Source: Bradyrhizobium sp. sGM-13
GTDB taxonomy: Bacteria; Pseudomonadota; Alphaproteobacteria; Rhizobiales; Xanthobacteraceae
NCBI RefSeq assembly: GCF_018398875.1
Contig: NZ_JAGWDK010000005.1
Location: forward strand, 62,001-126,000
Length of the DNA: 64,000 bases
Reading direction: 5' to 3'
Part shown: piece after piece, positions 45,072 through 54,440 of the stretch
Position numbering within the stretch: position 1 is the stretch's first letter
How the letters are laid out: every line of letters starts with the position of its first letter
The notes under the pieces: model-generated
The model's input: the letters and a program-made list of their open reading frames with translations, nothing else
What the model was told of the DNA's origin: nothing
The model's database searches: none
Translations under genes and position numbers: made by a program

Positions 45072-46289
45072 TCATTTGCGCCGCGCGCTCGCGACTTCCG
45101 CCGCCGTCACCAGCGGCGCGGCATTGCCCCAGGCATTGCGGATATAGTTCGTCACGTCGGCGATCTCCTGGTCGGTCATCTTGGCGGCATAGCCTGGCAT
45201 CGATCCCTTGTTGGGTGCGCGTGGCGTCGTCACGGTCTCGGCGCCGTCGAGAATGATGCGCAGCGCCGAGGAGGGATCGGCCGATTGCAGATTGGCGTTG
45301 CCGGGCAGCGGTGGATAGATCCGCGGCGCACCCGATCCATCGCTCTCGTGGCAGGCGATACAGGCGCTGCTGTAGAGCTTTTCGCCCGCGGCCATTCGTG
45401 CGGCTGGAGGCGGAGTGACCTTCGGCTCCGGCGCGCCCGCCGGCAGATCCTTCAGGTAAACCGCGATGGCCCTGACATCCGCATCGCTCATCTTCGAGGT
45501 CGAGTTGACCACGACCTCCGACATCAGCTCACCGGCATGGCTCCTCGCGTTGCGGCCGCTCTGCAGATATTCGGCGATATCTTCCACGCTCCAGGATTTC
45601 AGGCCGCTGCGGGCAGCGCCATCGAGCCGCGGCGCGAACATGCCCGCAACGCGCCCGCCGCCGTAAGCCTGGTCGCGCCTGTCCGCGCCGAAAAAGTTCT
45701 TCGGCGTATGGCAGGCGCCGCAATGGGCGACGCCTTCGACCAGATAGCGGCCGCGATTCCATTCTGTACTCTTGGCCTGGTCCGGCATCAGGATGCCGGG
45801 CTTGAAGAACAGCCAGTTCCAGCCGCGCATGACGAAGCGGTAGTTGAACGGCCAGCGCAGCTCCGGCGCACGCGGTGCGTTCGCGACCGGTGGCAGCGTG
45901 GCCAGATAGGCGCGGATTGCCAAAATGTCCTGCCGCGTCAGTTTCGTAAAATTCGGATAGGGGAAGGCCGGGTAATAGCGCGATCCGTCGCGCGCCACGC
46001 CGAAGCGGAGCGCGCGGTAGAAGTCGTCATCGCTCCACGCGCCGAGCCCGGTTTCGCGATCCGGCGTCAGGTTGGGCGCGTAGATGCCGCCGAACGGCGT
46101 GTCGATCCGCTTGCCCCCGGCGAACGGTTTTGCGGGATCGGCGGTGTGGCAGCTTGCGCAGTCGCCGGCGTTCGTCAGCGCCTTGCCGCGCGCGATGTCC
46201 TCGGCCATCGCCGGATCGCCCTTGGGCTGGGCATGACCTTCGGCTATGAACGCAGTGCACAAAAGCAGTGCCGCGAGAATCGCCCGCAT
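45072..46289 (-). CDS. Triheme cytochrome c, alcohol dehydrogenase subunit II-like
   Basis: A 405-residue exported cytochrome with a signal peptide (about residues 1-20, ending AEGHAQ) and three CxxCH heme sites: CASCH 44-48, CGACH 190-194 and CIACH 310-314. The spacing and landmarks (FGGIYAPNLTPDRETGLGAW, RALRFGVARDGSRYYPAFPYPN, GCHTPKN-like region) fit the cytochrome subunit of membrane alcohol/gluconate/sorbitol dehydrogenases, which passes electrons to ubiquinone. No dehydrogenase subunit is present beside it, so its partner must lie elsewhere. Transcribed leftward, divergent from the indolepyruvate oxidoreductase gene. Confidence 0.93.
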   Translation of the reverse strand: MRAILAALLLCTAFIAEGHAQPKGDPAMAEDIARGKALTNAGDCASCHTADPAKPFAGGKRIDTPFGGIYAPNLTPDRETGLGAWSDDDFYRALRFGVARDGSRYYPAFPYPNFTKLTRQDILAIRAYLATLPPVANAPRAPELRWPFNYRFVMRGWNWLFFKPGILMPDQAKSTEWNRGRYLVEGVAHCGACHTPKNFFGADRRDQAYGGGRVAGMFAPRLDGAARSGLKSWSVEDIAEYLQSGRNARSHAGELMSEVVVNSTSKMSDADVRAIAVYLKDLPAGAPEPKVTPPPAARMAAGEKLYSSACIACHESDGSGAPRIYPPLPGNANLQSADPSSALRIILDGAETVTTPRAPNKGSMPGYAAKMTDQEIADVTNYIRNAWGNAAPLVTAAEVASARRK

Positions 46290-46568
46290 GGTCGTCCCTG
46301 CACCGATTGACGTTCCGGAGCGTTATAGCGCGAAAGCGCACACAGCGGGGGCGTCATGCCATTTCGCGCCGAGGCTTCCGGACGACACAAACCGAAATGC
46401 CGCGCCGATTTTCCCGGCACTAAATTGCGAAGTTTGAAGGCGCGGCTTTCTTGCCGAGATTTGTGGTGCGCGGCCCGGAAAATCCGACATAGACTGGTTC
46501 TAACGAGTTCAGATGCTTAGCTAAAAGAGCGTCGTCACGATCAAGGCTTACCGCCAAAGAGGGCTGCA

Positions 46569-49500
46569 ATGGGAATTAACCAGGGTCCGATCAGTCTCGA
46601 TCAGAAATACACGCAAGGGTCCGGCCACATCTTCCTGACCGGCATCCAGGCGCTGGTCCGCCTGCCGATGGCGCAAATCCGCCGCGACCGCGCCGCAGGG
46701 CTCAACACGGCGGGCTTCATCTCCGGTTACCGCGGCTCCCCATTGGGCGGTTACGACCAGCAGCTCTTCGCAGCCCGAAAACATCTCGAACAGTACAACA
46801 TCAAGTTCCAGCCCGGCGTGAACGAGGATCTCGCGGCCACGGCGATCTGGGGCTCGCAGCAACTCAATCTCTCGCCCGGCGCCAAGTACGACGGCGTGGT
46901 CGGCATCTGGTACGGCAAAGGCCCCGGCGTCGACCGCTGCGGCGACGTCTTCCGCCACGGCAATACGGCCGGCTCGGCTAAACATGGCGGCGTGCTGTGT
47001 CTCGCCGGCGACGATCACGGTGCGAAATCCTCCACCGTCCCGCATCAGTCGGACCACGCCTTCATCTCCGCGCTGATGCCGTATCTCTATCCCTCCAGCA
47101 TCCATGAAATGATCGAGATGGGCCTGTTGGGTATCGCGATGTCGCGCTACTCCGGCTGCTGGGTCGGCATGAAGGTGATCACCGAGACGGTGGAAACCAC
47201 CGCCGAGATCGACCTCACCGACGAGATGACGCCGTTCGCGATCCCGACCGATTTCGAGATGCCGCCGGGCGGACTCAACCTGCGCTGGCCCGACGATCGC
47301 TATGCGCAGGACCTGCGTCTGCAGGATTACAAGGGCTATGCCGCGATCGCGTTTGCTCGCGCCAACAAGATCAACCGCATCACCATGGATTCGCCGAATG
47401 CCCGCTACGGCATCATGGCATCCGGCAAGAGCTACGAGGACATCCGTCAGGCGCTGCGCGAGCTCGGGATCACCGAGGAGGTCGCCGCCAAGATCGGCTT
47501 GCGGCTTTACAAGATCGGCATGCCCTGGCCGCTGGAGCCGGAAGGCGTGCGCAATTTCGCCATCGGCCTCGAGGAAATCTTCATCGTCGAAGAGCGCCGC
47601 GAGATCGTCGAGAACCAAGTCAAGCAGGAGCTGTTCAATTGGCGCGACGACGTCCGCCCGCGCATCGTCGGCAAGATGGACGACCACGACAAACGTTTTC
47701 TTACCTTCGCCGCTGAGCTCAGCGTTGCGTCTCTTGCGAGCTCGCTGACCGAACGCCTGCTTCGACTTAATCTCAACCCCGAAGTCGCCGCGATGCTGCG
47801 CGCCAAGGCCGACTGGTTCAATGGCCGACAGGCGACCCAGATGCAGGCCGTCGCGCCGGTCACCCGCACGCCGTATTTCTGCTCGGGCTGCCCGCACAAC
47901 ACCTCGACCAAGGTGCCGGAAGGCAGCCGCGCCTTTGCCGGCATCGGCTGCCACTTCATGGCGCTGTGGATGGACCGCAACACCGAGACCTACACTCATA
48001 TGGGAGGCGAGGGCGTGCCGTGGGTCGGTGTCGCACCCTTCACCAAGGAAGAGCACGTGTTCGCCAATCTCGGCGACGGCACCTACTTCCACTCCGGCAG
48101 CCTTGCGATCCGCCAGGCGATCGCCTCGGGCGCCAATATCACCTACAAGATCCTCTATAACGACGCGACCGCGATGACCGGCGGCCAGCATGTCGACGGC
48201 GAATTGTCGCCGCAGCAGATCACCTTCCAGCTCCATTCAGAGGGCATCCGCAACATCTACCTGGTCTCCGAAAATCCCGACGCCTATCCGGCGTCCGAGA
48301 TCGCGCCCGGCGTCAAGATCGCGCATCGCGACGAGCTTCAGGACGTTATGAAGACCTGCCGGACGCTGAAGGGCACGTCGGCGATCGTGTTCGTGCAGAC
48401 CTGCGCCGCCGAAAAGCGGCGCCGCCGCAAGCGCGGCCTGATGGAAGACCCGGCGCGCCGCGTCATGATCAATCCGGCCGTGTGCGAAGGCTGCGGCGAT
48501 TGCTCGGTGCAGTCGAACTGCATCTCGGTCGAGCCGCTGGAGACCGAGATGGGCCGCAAGCGCACCATCAACCAGTCGACCTGCAACAAGGATTATTCTT
48601 GCCTCAAGGGCTTTTGCCCATCCTTCGTCACCATCGACGGCGGCAAGCCGCGCCGCCGCGCGCCGGCCAGCCTTGGTGATATCGACGATCTGCCGGAGCC
48701 GGCCTCGTTCCCGTCGTTGGAACGGCCCTACAACATCGCGGTCGGCGGCGTCGGCGGCACCGGCGTCTTGACGATCGGTGCGCTGCTCGGCATGGCCGCC
48801 CATATCGAGGGCAAGGCCAGCATGATCCTCGACATGTCCGGCCTGGCGCAGAAGGGCGGCGCGGTGCTGAGCCACGTCCGGCTTTCCGAACACACCGCCG
48901 ACGTCACCTGTTCGCGGATCGTCACCGGTACCGCCGATCTCGTGATGGCCGCCGACGAGGTGGTCGCCGCCGCCAAGGATACGATTACGCTCTGCGAAGC
49001 CAGCCGAACCGTCGGCGTCATCAATACCCACGTGATCCCGACCGCCGATTTCATCCTCAACCGCGATTTCAATTTCCAGAGCCGCAAGGTCAACCACGTG
49101 CTGGAGACCGAGCTGCGCAAGGATTCCTGGTTCTACGATTTTACCAAACCTGCCGAAGCGCTGCTTGGCGACTCCATTGCCACCAACATCATGATGCTGG
49201 GCTATGCCTATCAGAAGGGCCTGCTGCCGCTGTCGGCAAAGGCGATTCTGCAGGCGATCGAGGTCAACGGCGTTTCGATCAAGATGAACACGCAGGCCTT
49301 CCAGCTCGGCCGTCTCGCCGCGGCCGATCCGGCGCGGCTCGAGGCCATGATGAGGGGCCAGGACGAGCCGGTGGTGGCGAAGACGCTGGATGCGATGTCG
49401 CTGGACGAGATCATCGCCCATCGCAGCGCGCACCTTGCCGACTACCAAAATACCGCGCTCGCCGAGCGCTATCGGGCCCTCGTGAAGCGCGTCCGTGATG

Positions 49501-50060
49501 CCGCGATCGACGGCGGCTATGGCGAGGCCTTGCCGCGCGCGGTTGCGGTCAACTACGCCAAACTGCTCGCCTACAAGGACGAGTACGAAGTCGCGCGGCT
49601 GTTCACTGATGGCCGCTTCGAGAAGCAGCTCCGCGACCAGTTCGAAGGCGAGTTCAAGTTCAATTTCAATCTGGCGCCGCCGATCCTCGGTGGTGGCCTC
49701 GATGCGCTCGGCCGCCCGAAGAAGCGCGCCTTCGGCGCGTGGATGATGCCGGTGTTCCGAACATTGGCAAGGCTGCGCTTCCTGCGCGGCACGCCGCTCG
49801 ATATCTTCGGCTACAGCGCCGACCGCAAGCTCGAGCGCGACCTGATCGTGGCTTACGAGAAAGATGTCGAAACCGCACTCGGCCTGCTGTCGCCGATCAC
49901 GCACGACACCGCCGTCGAATTGTTGTCCTTGCCCGACCGCATCCGCGGTTATGGCCCGATCAAGGAGAAGGCGGTGCACGACGCCAAAGCCCGCCACGCC
50001 CAACTCACCGCCGACCTCGCCAGCCCACCGCCCGCGCCACGGCAATTGGCGGCGGAGTAA
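46569..50060 (+). CDS. Indolepyruvate ferredoxin oxidoreductase, fused alpha-beta (IorAB-type)
   Basis: A 1163-residue 2-oxoacid oxidoreductase that decarboxylates arylpyruvates such as indolepyruvate to acyl-CoA, using TPP and iron-sulfur clusters. N-terminal region with SGYRGSPLGGYDQQLFAARK; TPP part with FCSGCPHNTSTKVPEGSRA and GGEGVPWVGVAPFTKEEHVF; a ferredoxin-like segment from Cys639 (CEGCGDCSVQSNC, then CNKDYSCLKGFCPSF); gamma-type domain with VGGVGGTGVLTIGALLGMAA; and a C-terminal domain of about 250 residues. The fused form is typical of proteobacteria. AGAGGG precedes the ATG. Probable role: aromatic amino acid catabolism. Confidence 0.95.
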   Translation: MGINQGPISLDQKYTQGSGHIFLTGIQALVRLPMAQIRRDRAAGLNTAGFISGYRGSPLGGYDQQLFAARKHLEQYNIKFQPGVNEDLAATAIWGSQQLNLSPGAKYDGVVGIWYGKGPGVDRCGDVFRHGNTAGSAKHGGVLCLAGDDHGAKSSTVPHQSDHAFISALMPYLYPSSIHEMIEMGLLGIAMSRYSGCWVGMKVITETVETTAEIDLTDEMTPFAIPTDFEMPPGGLNLRWPDDRYAQDLRLQDYKGYAAIAFARANKINRITMDSPNARYGIMASGKSYEDIRQALRELGITEEVAAKIGLRLYKIGMPWPLEPEGVRNFAIGLEEIFIVEERREIVENQVKQELFNWRDDVRPRIVGKMDDHDKRFLTFAAELSVASLASSLTERLLRLNLNPEVAAMLRAKADWFNGRQATQMQAVAPVTRTPYFCSGCPHNTSTKVPEGSRAFAGIGCHFMALWMDRNTETYTHMGGEGVPWVGVAPFTKEEHVFANLGDGTYFHSGSLAIRQAIASGANITYKILYNDATAMTGGQHVDGELSPQQITFQLHSEGIRNIYLVSENPDAYPASEIAPGVKIAHRDELQDVMKTCRTLKGTSAIVFVQTCAAEKRRRRKRGLMEDPARRVMINPAVCEGCGDCSVQSNCISVEPLETEMGRKRTINQSTCNKDYSCLKGFCPSFVTIDGGKPRRRAPASLGDIDDLPEPASFPSLERPYNIAVGGVGGTGVLTIGALLGMAAHIEGKASMILDMSGLAQKGGAVLSHVRLSEHTADVTCSRIVTGTADLVMAADEVVAAAKDTITLCEASRTVGVINTHVIPTADFILNRDFNFQSRKVNHVLETELRKDSWFYDFTKPAEALLGDSIATNIMMLGYAYQKGLLPLSAKAILQAIEVNGVSIKMNTQAFQLGRLAAADPARLEAMMRGQDEPVVAKTLDAMSLDEIIAHRSAHLADYQNTALAERYRALVKRVRDAAIDGGYGEALPRAVAVNYAKLLAYKDEYEVARLFTDGRFEKQLRDQFEGEFKFNFNLAPPILGGGLDALGRPKKRAFGAWMMPVFRTLARLRFLRGTPLDIFGYSADRKLERDLIVAYEKDVETALGLLSPITHDTAVELLSLPDRIRGYGPIKEKAVHDAKARHAQLTADLASPPPAPRQLAAE

Positions 50061-50186
50061 CTCTCGTGCCCCGGACGCGACGCAGCGCGCAAGCGCTGCG
50101 CCGCAGAGCCGGGTCCCATCTCACCGCATAGGCCCCGGCTCAGCAGCGCACCGCTGTCGCGCTGCGCCGCGTCCGGGGCACGAGAG
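50061..50186. repeat. Long intergenic palindrome (CTCTCGTGCCCCGG type)
   Basis: Arms CTCTCGTGCCCCGGACGCG (50061-50079) and its perfect complement (50168-50186) with further inner stems around CGCAGCGC. It begins one base after the oxidoreductase stop. Related to the element at 55303. The spacer to 50345 is otherwise empty. Confidence 0.88.
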
Positions 50187-50345
50187 CTGCGTAGGGTAGC
50201 AAGGCGCAACGCGCCGTGCCCACCATTAGCAGTGCCTGCCCAATTGAATCAGACCTTGTCTCTAGAGCTTCGATGGGGTGTAGTCGCCATCAGCTTGCCA
50301 CTGCGTTGACGCATTGCCTGCTTCGCACCAGCAACGGGTTAGCCG

Positions 50346-51329
50346 ATGGACCAGCCCCTCGCCGACATCGGCATCATCTCCGCTTATCGCTTTGCGGGCG
50401 ACGGCTCCGCGACGAAGCTCGACGTCGCCAACCTCGATGCGGAACTCGCCGATCCGCACGGTTGGCTGTGGCTGCATTTCAATCTGTCCAACCGTCGCTG
50501 CCACGACTGGCTCGCCGGGAGTGCTGCACTGTCCGATGTCGCGCGCGAGACCCTGCTCGATGCCGACGAGCATATCCGCCTCGATATATTCGACGAAGAG
50601 ATCGCCGGCGTTTTGCCCGACCTGCATCAGGAGTTCATGCAGGAGGGCGACGATCTCCTGCGGGTGCACTTTGCGATCTCGTCGAAGCTGATGATCACCG
50701 CCCGGCGCAAGCCGCTGCGCGCCATCGAACTGACACGGCGTGCGCTCGATAGCGGCCGCAAGTTTCCCACCCCGGTGTCGCTGTTTGATGCGATCGTCGA
50801 CCAGTTCGCCGATGTGATCGGACGCTTTTCGGCGGGCCTCGGCGACGAACTCGACATCGTCGAGAACCATGTCCTGCACGACGAGATCGACGATGAGCGA
50901 TTGCGGCTCGGCCGCGTGCGCCTGCAGGCGATCCGCACGCGGCGGCAGCTCTCGCAGATCCGTGCGCTGTTTCATCGCCTGGAGACGCGCGAGGACGTTG
51001 AATCCGAAACCCTGCTGTCGGCGATGCGCAAGCTTGCCCAGAAGTTCGATGCGCTCGACTACGAGTTCAGCGCGATCTACGAGCGCGCGCGGCTGCTGCA
51101 GGACGAGATTGCCGGCCGCATGACGGCGATCACCAACCGCCGCCTGTTCACGCTGTCGGTCCTGACTGCGTGCATGCTGCCCTCGACGCTGGTCACCGGC
51201 TTCTTCGGCATGAACACCAAGGACATGCCGTTCCAGGCCGGCGATGGCGGCACCTGGTACGCGCTTCTGCTGGTGATCGCCGCGGGAGGACTAACCTGGT
51301 GGCTGCTTAGGCGCACCAAGGCCCTGTAG
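50346..51329 (+). CDS. CorA-family divalent cation transporter (ZntB-like)
   Basis: A 327-residue membrane channel of the CorA family. A long cytosolic domain (about 1-260) with a coiled helix (VESETLLSAMRKLAQKFDALDYEF) leads to two C-terminal membrane segments at about 265-287 (LFTLSVLTACMLPSTLVTGFF) and 300-320. The pore signature is GMNTKDMPF, with the GMN of the family, and the acidic-loop composition fits ZntB-type zinc transporters as well as CorA. No clear ribosome site before 50346, so the start is less certain. Confidence 0.88.
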   Translation: MDQPLADIGIISAYRFAGDGSATKLDVANLDAELADPHGWLWLHFNLSNRRCHDWLAGSAALSDVARETLLDADEHIRLDIFDEEIAGVLPDLHQEFMQEGDDLLRVHFAISSKLMITARRKPLRAIELTRRALDSGRKFPTPVSLFDAIVDQFADVIGRFSAGLGDELDIVENHVLHDEIDDERLRLGRVRLQAIRTRRQLSQIRALFHRLETREDVESETLLSAMRKLAQKFDALDYEFSAIYERARLLQDEIAGRMTAITNRRLFTLSVLTACMLPSTLVTGFFGMNTKDMPFQAGDGGTWYALLLVIAAGGLTWWLLRRTKAL

Positions 51330-51434
51330 GCAGATCGCTCCGCTTGCGCGCTGCGCTGCATCGGTATTAACGACGAGACTATCTCCTCGCTCGATCAACG
51401 TCAGCAACGACTAGCCTGTCGCTCGCAGTCGATG

Positions 51435-51447
51435 TATAATCATCTCC
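51435..51447 (+). promoter_or_regulatory. -10 box of a probably leaderless transcript
   Basis: TATAAT at 51435-51440, perfect match to a -10 box. The expected transcription start, about seven bases on, coincides with the ATG at 51448. No ribosome site is visible and the -35 region is weak. Inference: leaderless mRNA. Confidence 0.45.
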
Positions 51448-51777
51448 ATGGGTTGGGATGCGAAAGACGTAGCACTGCTCAAAAAGCTCTGGGCCGACGG
51501 CCACAGCGCCGGCCAGATCGCAAGTCGGTTAGGCCTTAGCCGCAATGCCGTGAGCGCCAAGCTGCAGCGCATGGGCCAGAAGCGCGGTCGTAAGCCGCCA
51601 ACCGCGAATCCCAGGATCGTGTCGGTGCCGAAGCGAAAGGTAGCGCCGTTGGCGGCCTGTGCCCGCCCGGCGGACAAGGTCGTGTCCCAGCGCAAACCGG
51701 CGGCAACGCAGCCCAAGGAATTCACCAAGCGCCAGCTCTACGCGATGCTGGTTGATGCCGTCAGGAATACCGGCTGA
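51448..51777 (+). CDS. GcrA-like small regulator
   Basis: A 109-residue protein. Residues 1-50 (MGWDAKDVALLKKLWADGHS, AGQIASRLGLSRNAVSAKLQ, RMGQKRGRKPP) match the N-terminal DNA-binding part of GcrA, the cell-cycle regulator that binds near methylated GANTC sites and sigma70. The rest is basic and disordered, with a last helix KRQLYAMLVDAVRNTG. The GcrA RNA-polymerase-binding domain seems to be missing, so it is a short relative. Start fixed by the conserved MGW. Confidence 0.82.
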   Translation: MGWDAKDVALLKKLWADGHSAGQIASRLGLSRNAVSAKLQRMGQKRGRKPPTANPRIVSVPKRKVAPLAACARPADKVVSQRKPAATQPKEFTKRQLYAMLVDAVRNTG

Positions 51778-52459
51778 CGCTTGCTGATTGGCCCGTCGGC
51801 AGCGGGCGTCGATCGTGCGGCACGCATCCAAAACCGCGCCCAAGCCCGCTGCGCCAAAACACGAATTTCACCAACCGATTCAACGTGATTTGGGTCGTCC
51901 AGATCGCGCGGCGAAAATATATTGCTTCTCATTGCCCCCAAATCAGCTCCATCTTCGCCCCATCCCGCCTCATCGAAGAGGGGCGTACGCGTCGTCACGA
52001 TACGTGGAGTGCGGGGAGCGGTGGACGCGAAGGTGAATCGCGCGCGCGAGGCATTGCAGGGCGGCCTAAAGGCCGTGAGCGATTAATCAGCGCAGGACGA
52101 GCGGCGCATTCGCGTACGGCAAAACCGTGTGGTCCTGGCACCCGTGGCTGGTGTCAAGCCGGCGGAGGTTTTGCGAGACCCGACCGGGTTTCCAATACCT
52201 TCAATCCGCCGGCGATGGAGGCAAGAGGAATTCGTCTCCAGGGAGAGCACGGCATAAGCCGTAAAACCACTGCGCAGGGAAGGCCGGTTGTTTCGGCTGA
52301 TACCTGTATGCTCGTGTGCGTATCTTTGCGCATTGCCTGCACACGAGACCGCGGGTGCCAGCCAGCACCCGGTCTTCCCTGCGCCCTCTCGACAAGGAGG
52401 GCAGGCGACGAATGGCATACCTCGGGCAGACATGTCGCGAGATCGCGAACCCACATTCG
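51778..52459. other. Gene-free spacer, probably a dispersed repeat
   Basis: Nearly 700 bases without a convincing gene. The frames in it are short, Arg/Cys-rich and on both strands. A hairpin GGTGCCAG/CAGCACC-like region lies near 52355. From memory, frames of this kind (GKTGCWLAPAVSC on the minus strand) recur as spurious hypothetical proteins in many Bradyrhizobium genomes, so I read it as a dispersed non-coding element. This needs a genome-wide search. Confidence 0.45.
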
Positions 52460-52563
52460 CTTGTCGTCGCCCGCGAAGGCGCGTGACCCAGTATTCCAGA
52501 GACGTCAGCGTCAGAACCGAGAGGCCGCGGCGTACTCGATCCCGCCTGCGCGGGGATGACAGC
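52460..52563. repeat. Intergenic palindrome, diverged (GTCGTCGCCCGCG type)
   Basis: TTGTCGTCGCCCGCG at the left and CGCGGGGATGACAG at the right are imperfectly complementary. It lies 140 bases upstream of the thiolase gene, within the gene-free spacer. Confidence 0.55.
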
Positions 52564-52705
52564 CGTATAGTTGACGCTTTCAGCGTGCCGCCGACTTGAG
52601 TCTAGTCGCTACCCTCTCGCCCGGCGGAATATTTCCGCGCTTGCCAAGGGGGCGGCGACAGGCCAGAAAAACTTTCGGAAAGAAGAAACGCCAACGGAGA
52701 ACGAT

Positions 52706-53854
52706 TTGACCATCAAAGGCAAAGCCTACATTGCCGGGATCTACGAGCATCCCACCCGGCACGCACCCGATAAATCAACGGCGCAGTTGCATGCCGAGGT
52801 CGCCAAGGGCGCAATTGAGGATGCCGGGCTCACCAAAGCCGATATTGATGGCTATTTCTGCGCCGGTGACGCTCCCGGCGGCGCCTGGCCGATGGTCGAT
52901 TACCTCGGATTGAAGGTGCGCCACGTCGATTCCACCGAGACCGGTGGCTGTTCCTATTTGATCCATCTCGGCCATGCGGCTGAAGCGATCGCGGCGGGCA
53001 AATGCTCGATCGCGCTGGTCACGCTCGCGGGCAAGCCGCGCACCGGCCCGATGCCGGCGCGCGCAGCGGGCGCGGAGGCTGATTTCGAGGCGGCCTATGG
53101 AGCCACCACCCACAATGCCTATGGCATGTGTGCCATGCGCCACATGCACGACTACGGCACCACCAGTGAGCAGCTCGCCTGGATCAAGGTCGCGGCCTCG
53201 CATCACGCCCAGTACAACCCGCACGCCATGCTGAAGGAGGTCGTCACCGTCGAGGACGTCATCAACTCGCCGATGATTTCGGATCCGCTGCACCGCTTGG
53301 ACTGCTGCGTCGTCACCGACGGCGGCGGCGCGATGATCGTGACCACGCCGGAGATCGCCAAGAGCCTGAAGAAGCCGCTGGTGCGGCTGATCGGCCATGG
53401 CGAGGCGATGAAGGGTCCGCGCGGCGGCAAGGATCTCGATCTCACGTATTCTGCCGGCGTCTGGTCCGGCCCGCGCGCGTTCGAGGAAGCGGGCGTGACG
53501 CCAAAGGACATCAAATACGCCTCGATCTACGACAGCTTCACCATCACGGTGCTGATGCAGCTCGAAGACCTCGGCTTCTGCAAGAAAGGCGAGGGCGGCA
53601 AGTTCGTCGCCGACGGCAATCTCATTTCGGGCGTCGGCAAGCTGCCGTTCAACACCGACGGCGGCGGCCTCTGCAGCAATCACCCGGTCAACCGCGGCGG
53701 CATGACGAAAATCCTCGAGGCCGTTCGCCAATTGCGCGGCGAAGCGCATCCGAAGGTGCAGGTGCAAAATTGCGACCTCGCGATCGCCCATGGCACCGGC
53801 GGTCTTCTCGGCGTGCGTCACGCCGCCTCAACCTGCATTCTGGAGCGCGTGTGA
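52706..53854 (+). CDS. SCP-x-type thiolase (lipid-transfer protein/thiolase)
   Basis: A 382-residue thiolase-fold protein of the SCP-x/Ltp type. The expected active-site Cys lies in ETGGCSYLIHLGHAAEAI near residue 84; later come NHPVNRGGMTKILEAV (His) and AIAHGTGGLLGVRHA, where the second His replaces the Cys of classical thiolases. Such proteins cleave 3-ketoacyl-CoA, or act as retro-aldolases when paired with DUF35 partners. That partner is the next gene, whose ATG overlaps this stop. The start is TTG at 52706, with GGAGA five bases upstream. First gene of the acyl-CoA cluster. Confidence 0.9.
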   Translation: MTIKGKAYIAGIYEHPTRHAPDKSTAQLHAEVAKGAIEDAGLTKADIDGYFCAGDAPGGAWPMVDYLGLKVRHVDSTETGGCSYLIHLGHAAEAIAAGKCSIALVTLAGKPRTGPMPARAAGAEADFEAAYGATTHNAYGMCAMRHMHDYGTTSEQLAWIKVAASHHAQYNPHAMLKEVVTVEDVINSPMISDPLHRLDCCVVTDGGGAMIVTTPEIAKSLKKPLVRLIGHGEAMKGPRGGKDLDLTYSAGVWSGPRAFEEAGVTPKDIKYASIYDSFTITVLMQLEDLGFCKKGEGGKFVADGNLISGVGKLPFNTDGGGLCSNHPVNRGGMTKILEAVRQLRGEAHPKVQVQNCDLAIAHGTGGLLGVRHAASTCILERV

Positions 53855-54243
53855 TGGCAGATAGCAAGAAATATCCGGCGCCGGCGACCAATCCCGAAAC
53901 CGCCCCGTTCTGGGAAGCCGCCAAGGCCGGCAAGTTCATGATCAAGCGCTGCACGGCCTGCGGCGAGGCGCACTACTTCCCACGCTCGATCTGCCCGTTC
54001 TGTTTTTCGGACAAGACGGTGTGGGAGGAAAGTTCGGGTGAGGCGACGGTCTACAGCTACAGCCTGATGCGGAAATCGCCGACCGGTCCATATGCGATCG
54101 CTTATGTCACGCTGAAGGAAGGACCGTCGCTGCAGACCAACATCGTCGACTGCGATCTGGAGAAGATCAAGATCGGCCAGAAGGTGAAGCTGGTGTGGAA
54201 GCCAACCGACGGCGCCCCACTGCCGTTCTTCACCGCGGCCTAG
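53854..54243 (+). CDS. DUF35 OB-fold zinc-ribbon protein
   Basis: A 129-residue accessory protein. The N-terminal helix is followed by a rubredoxin-like zinc ribbon: CTACGEAHYFPRSICPFC (two CxxC pairs), and an OB fold (GEATVYSYSLMRKSPTGPYAIAYVTL). DUF35 proteins bind acyl-CoA and form complexes with SCP-x-type thiolases or aldolases. Its ATG overlaps the thiolase stop (GTGATG), matching that partnership. Confidence 0.93.
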   Translation: MADSKKYPAPATNPETAPFWEAAKAGKFMIKRCTACGEAHYFPRSICPFCFSDKTVWEESSGEATVYSYSLMRKSPTGPYAIAYVTLKEGPSLQTNIVDCDLEKIKIGQKVKLVWKPTDGAPLPFFTAA

Positions 54244-54248
54244 TAAGT

Positions 54249-54393
54249 ACCTTCTCCCTTGTGGGAGAAGGTGGCGCGAAGCGCCGGATGAGGGGTTCTC
54301 TGCGCGAGGGAAATGTGTCCGCGGAGCCAACCCCTCACCCGAAAAGAGTTTGAGGCGCTGCTGGCGTAGCCCTCTCCCACAAGGGGAGAGGGC
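54249..54393. repeat. Pair of intergenic hairpins (CTTCTCCC / CTCTCCCAC type)
   Basis: Two hairpins: ACCTTCTCCC/GGGAGAAGGT (54249-54272), and CCCTCTCCCACAAGGGGAGAGGG near 54370-54392, with ATGAGGGGT and ACCCCTCA between them. It separates the DUF35 gene from the hydratase gene. A third palindrome class in this window. Confidence 0.8.
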
Positions 54394-54440
54394 GCAGCAA
54401 TGGGCGCCGCAGAAGAAACGAATGGGGAGAGCATTCAAAC

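Noticed and set aside
48237..50045. A 602-codon leftward frame inside the indolepyruvate oxidoreductase gene
   Set aside because: Composition rich in Arg, Gly, Asp and His with no motif, exactly antisense to a well supported gene.
52083..52454. A 123-codon leftward frame in the gene-free spacer
   Set aside because: Arg/Cys-rich, no ribosome site, and of the type that recurs as spurious annotation; listed under the spacer instead.
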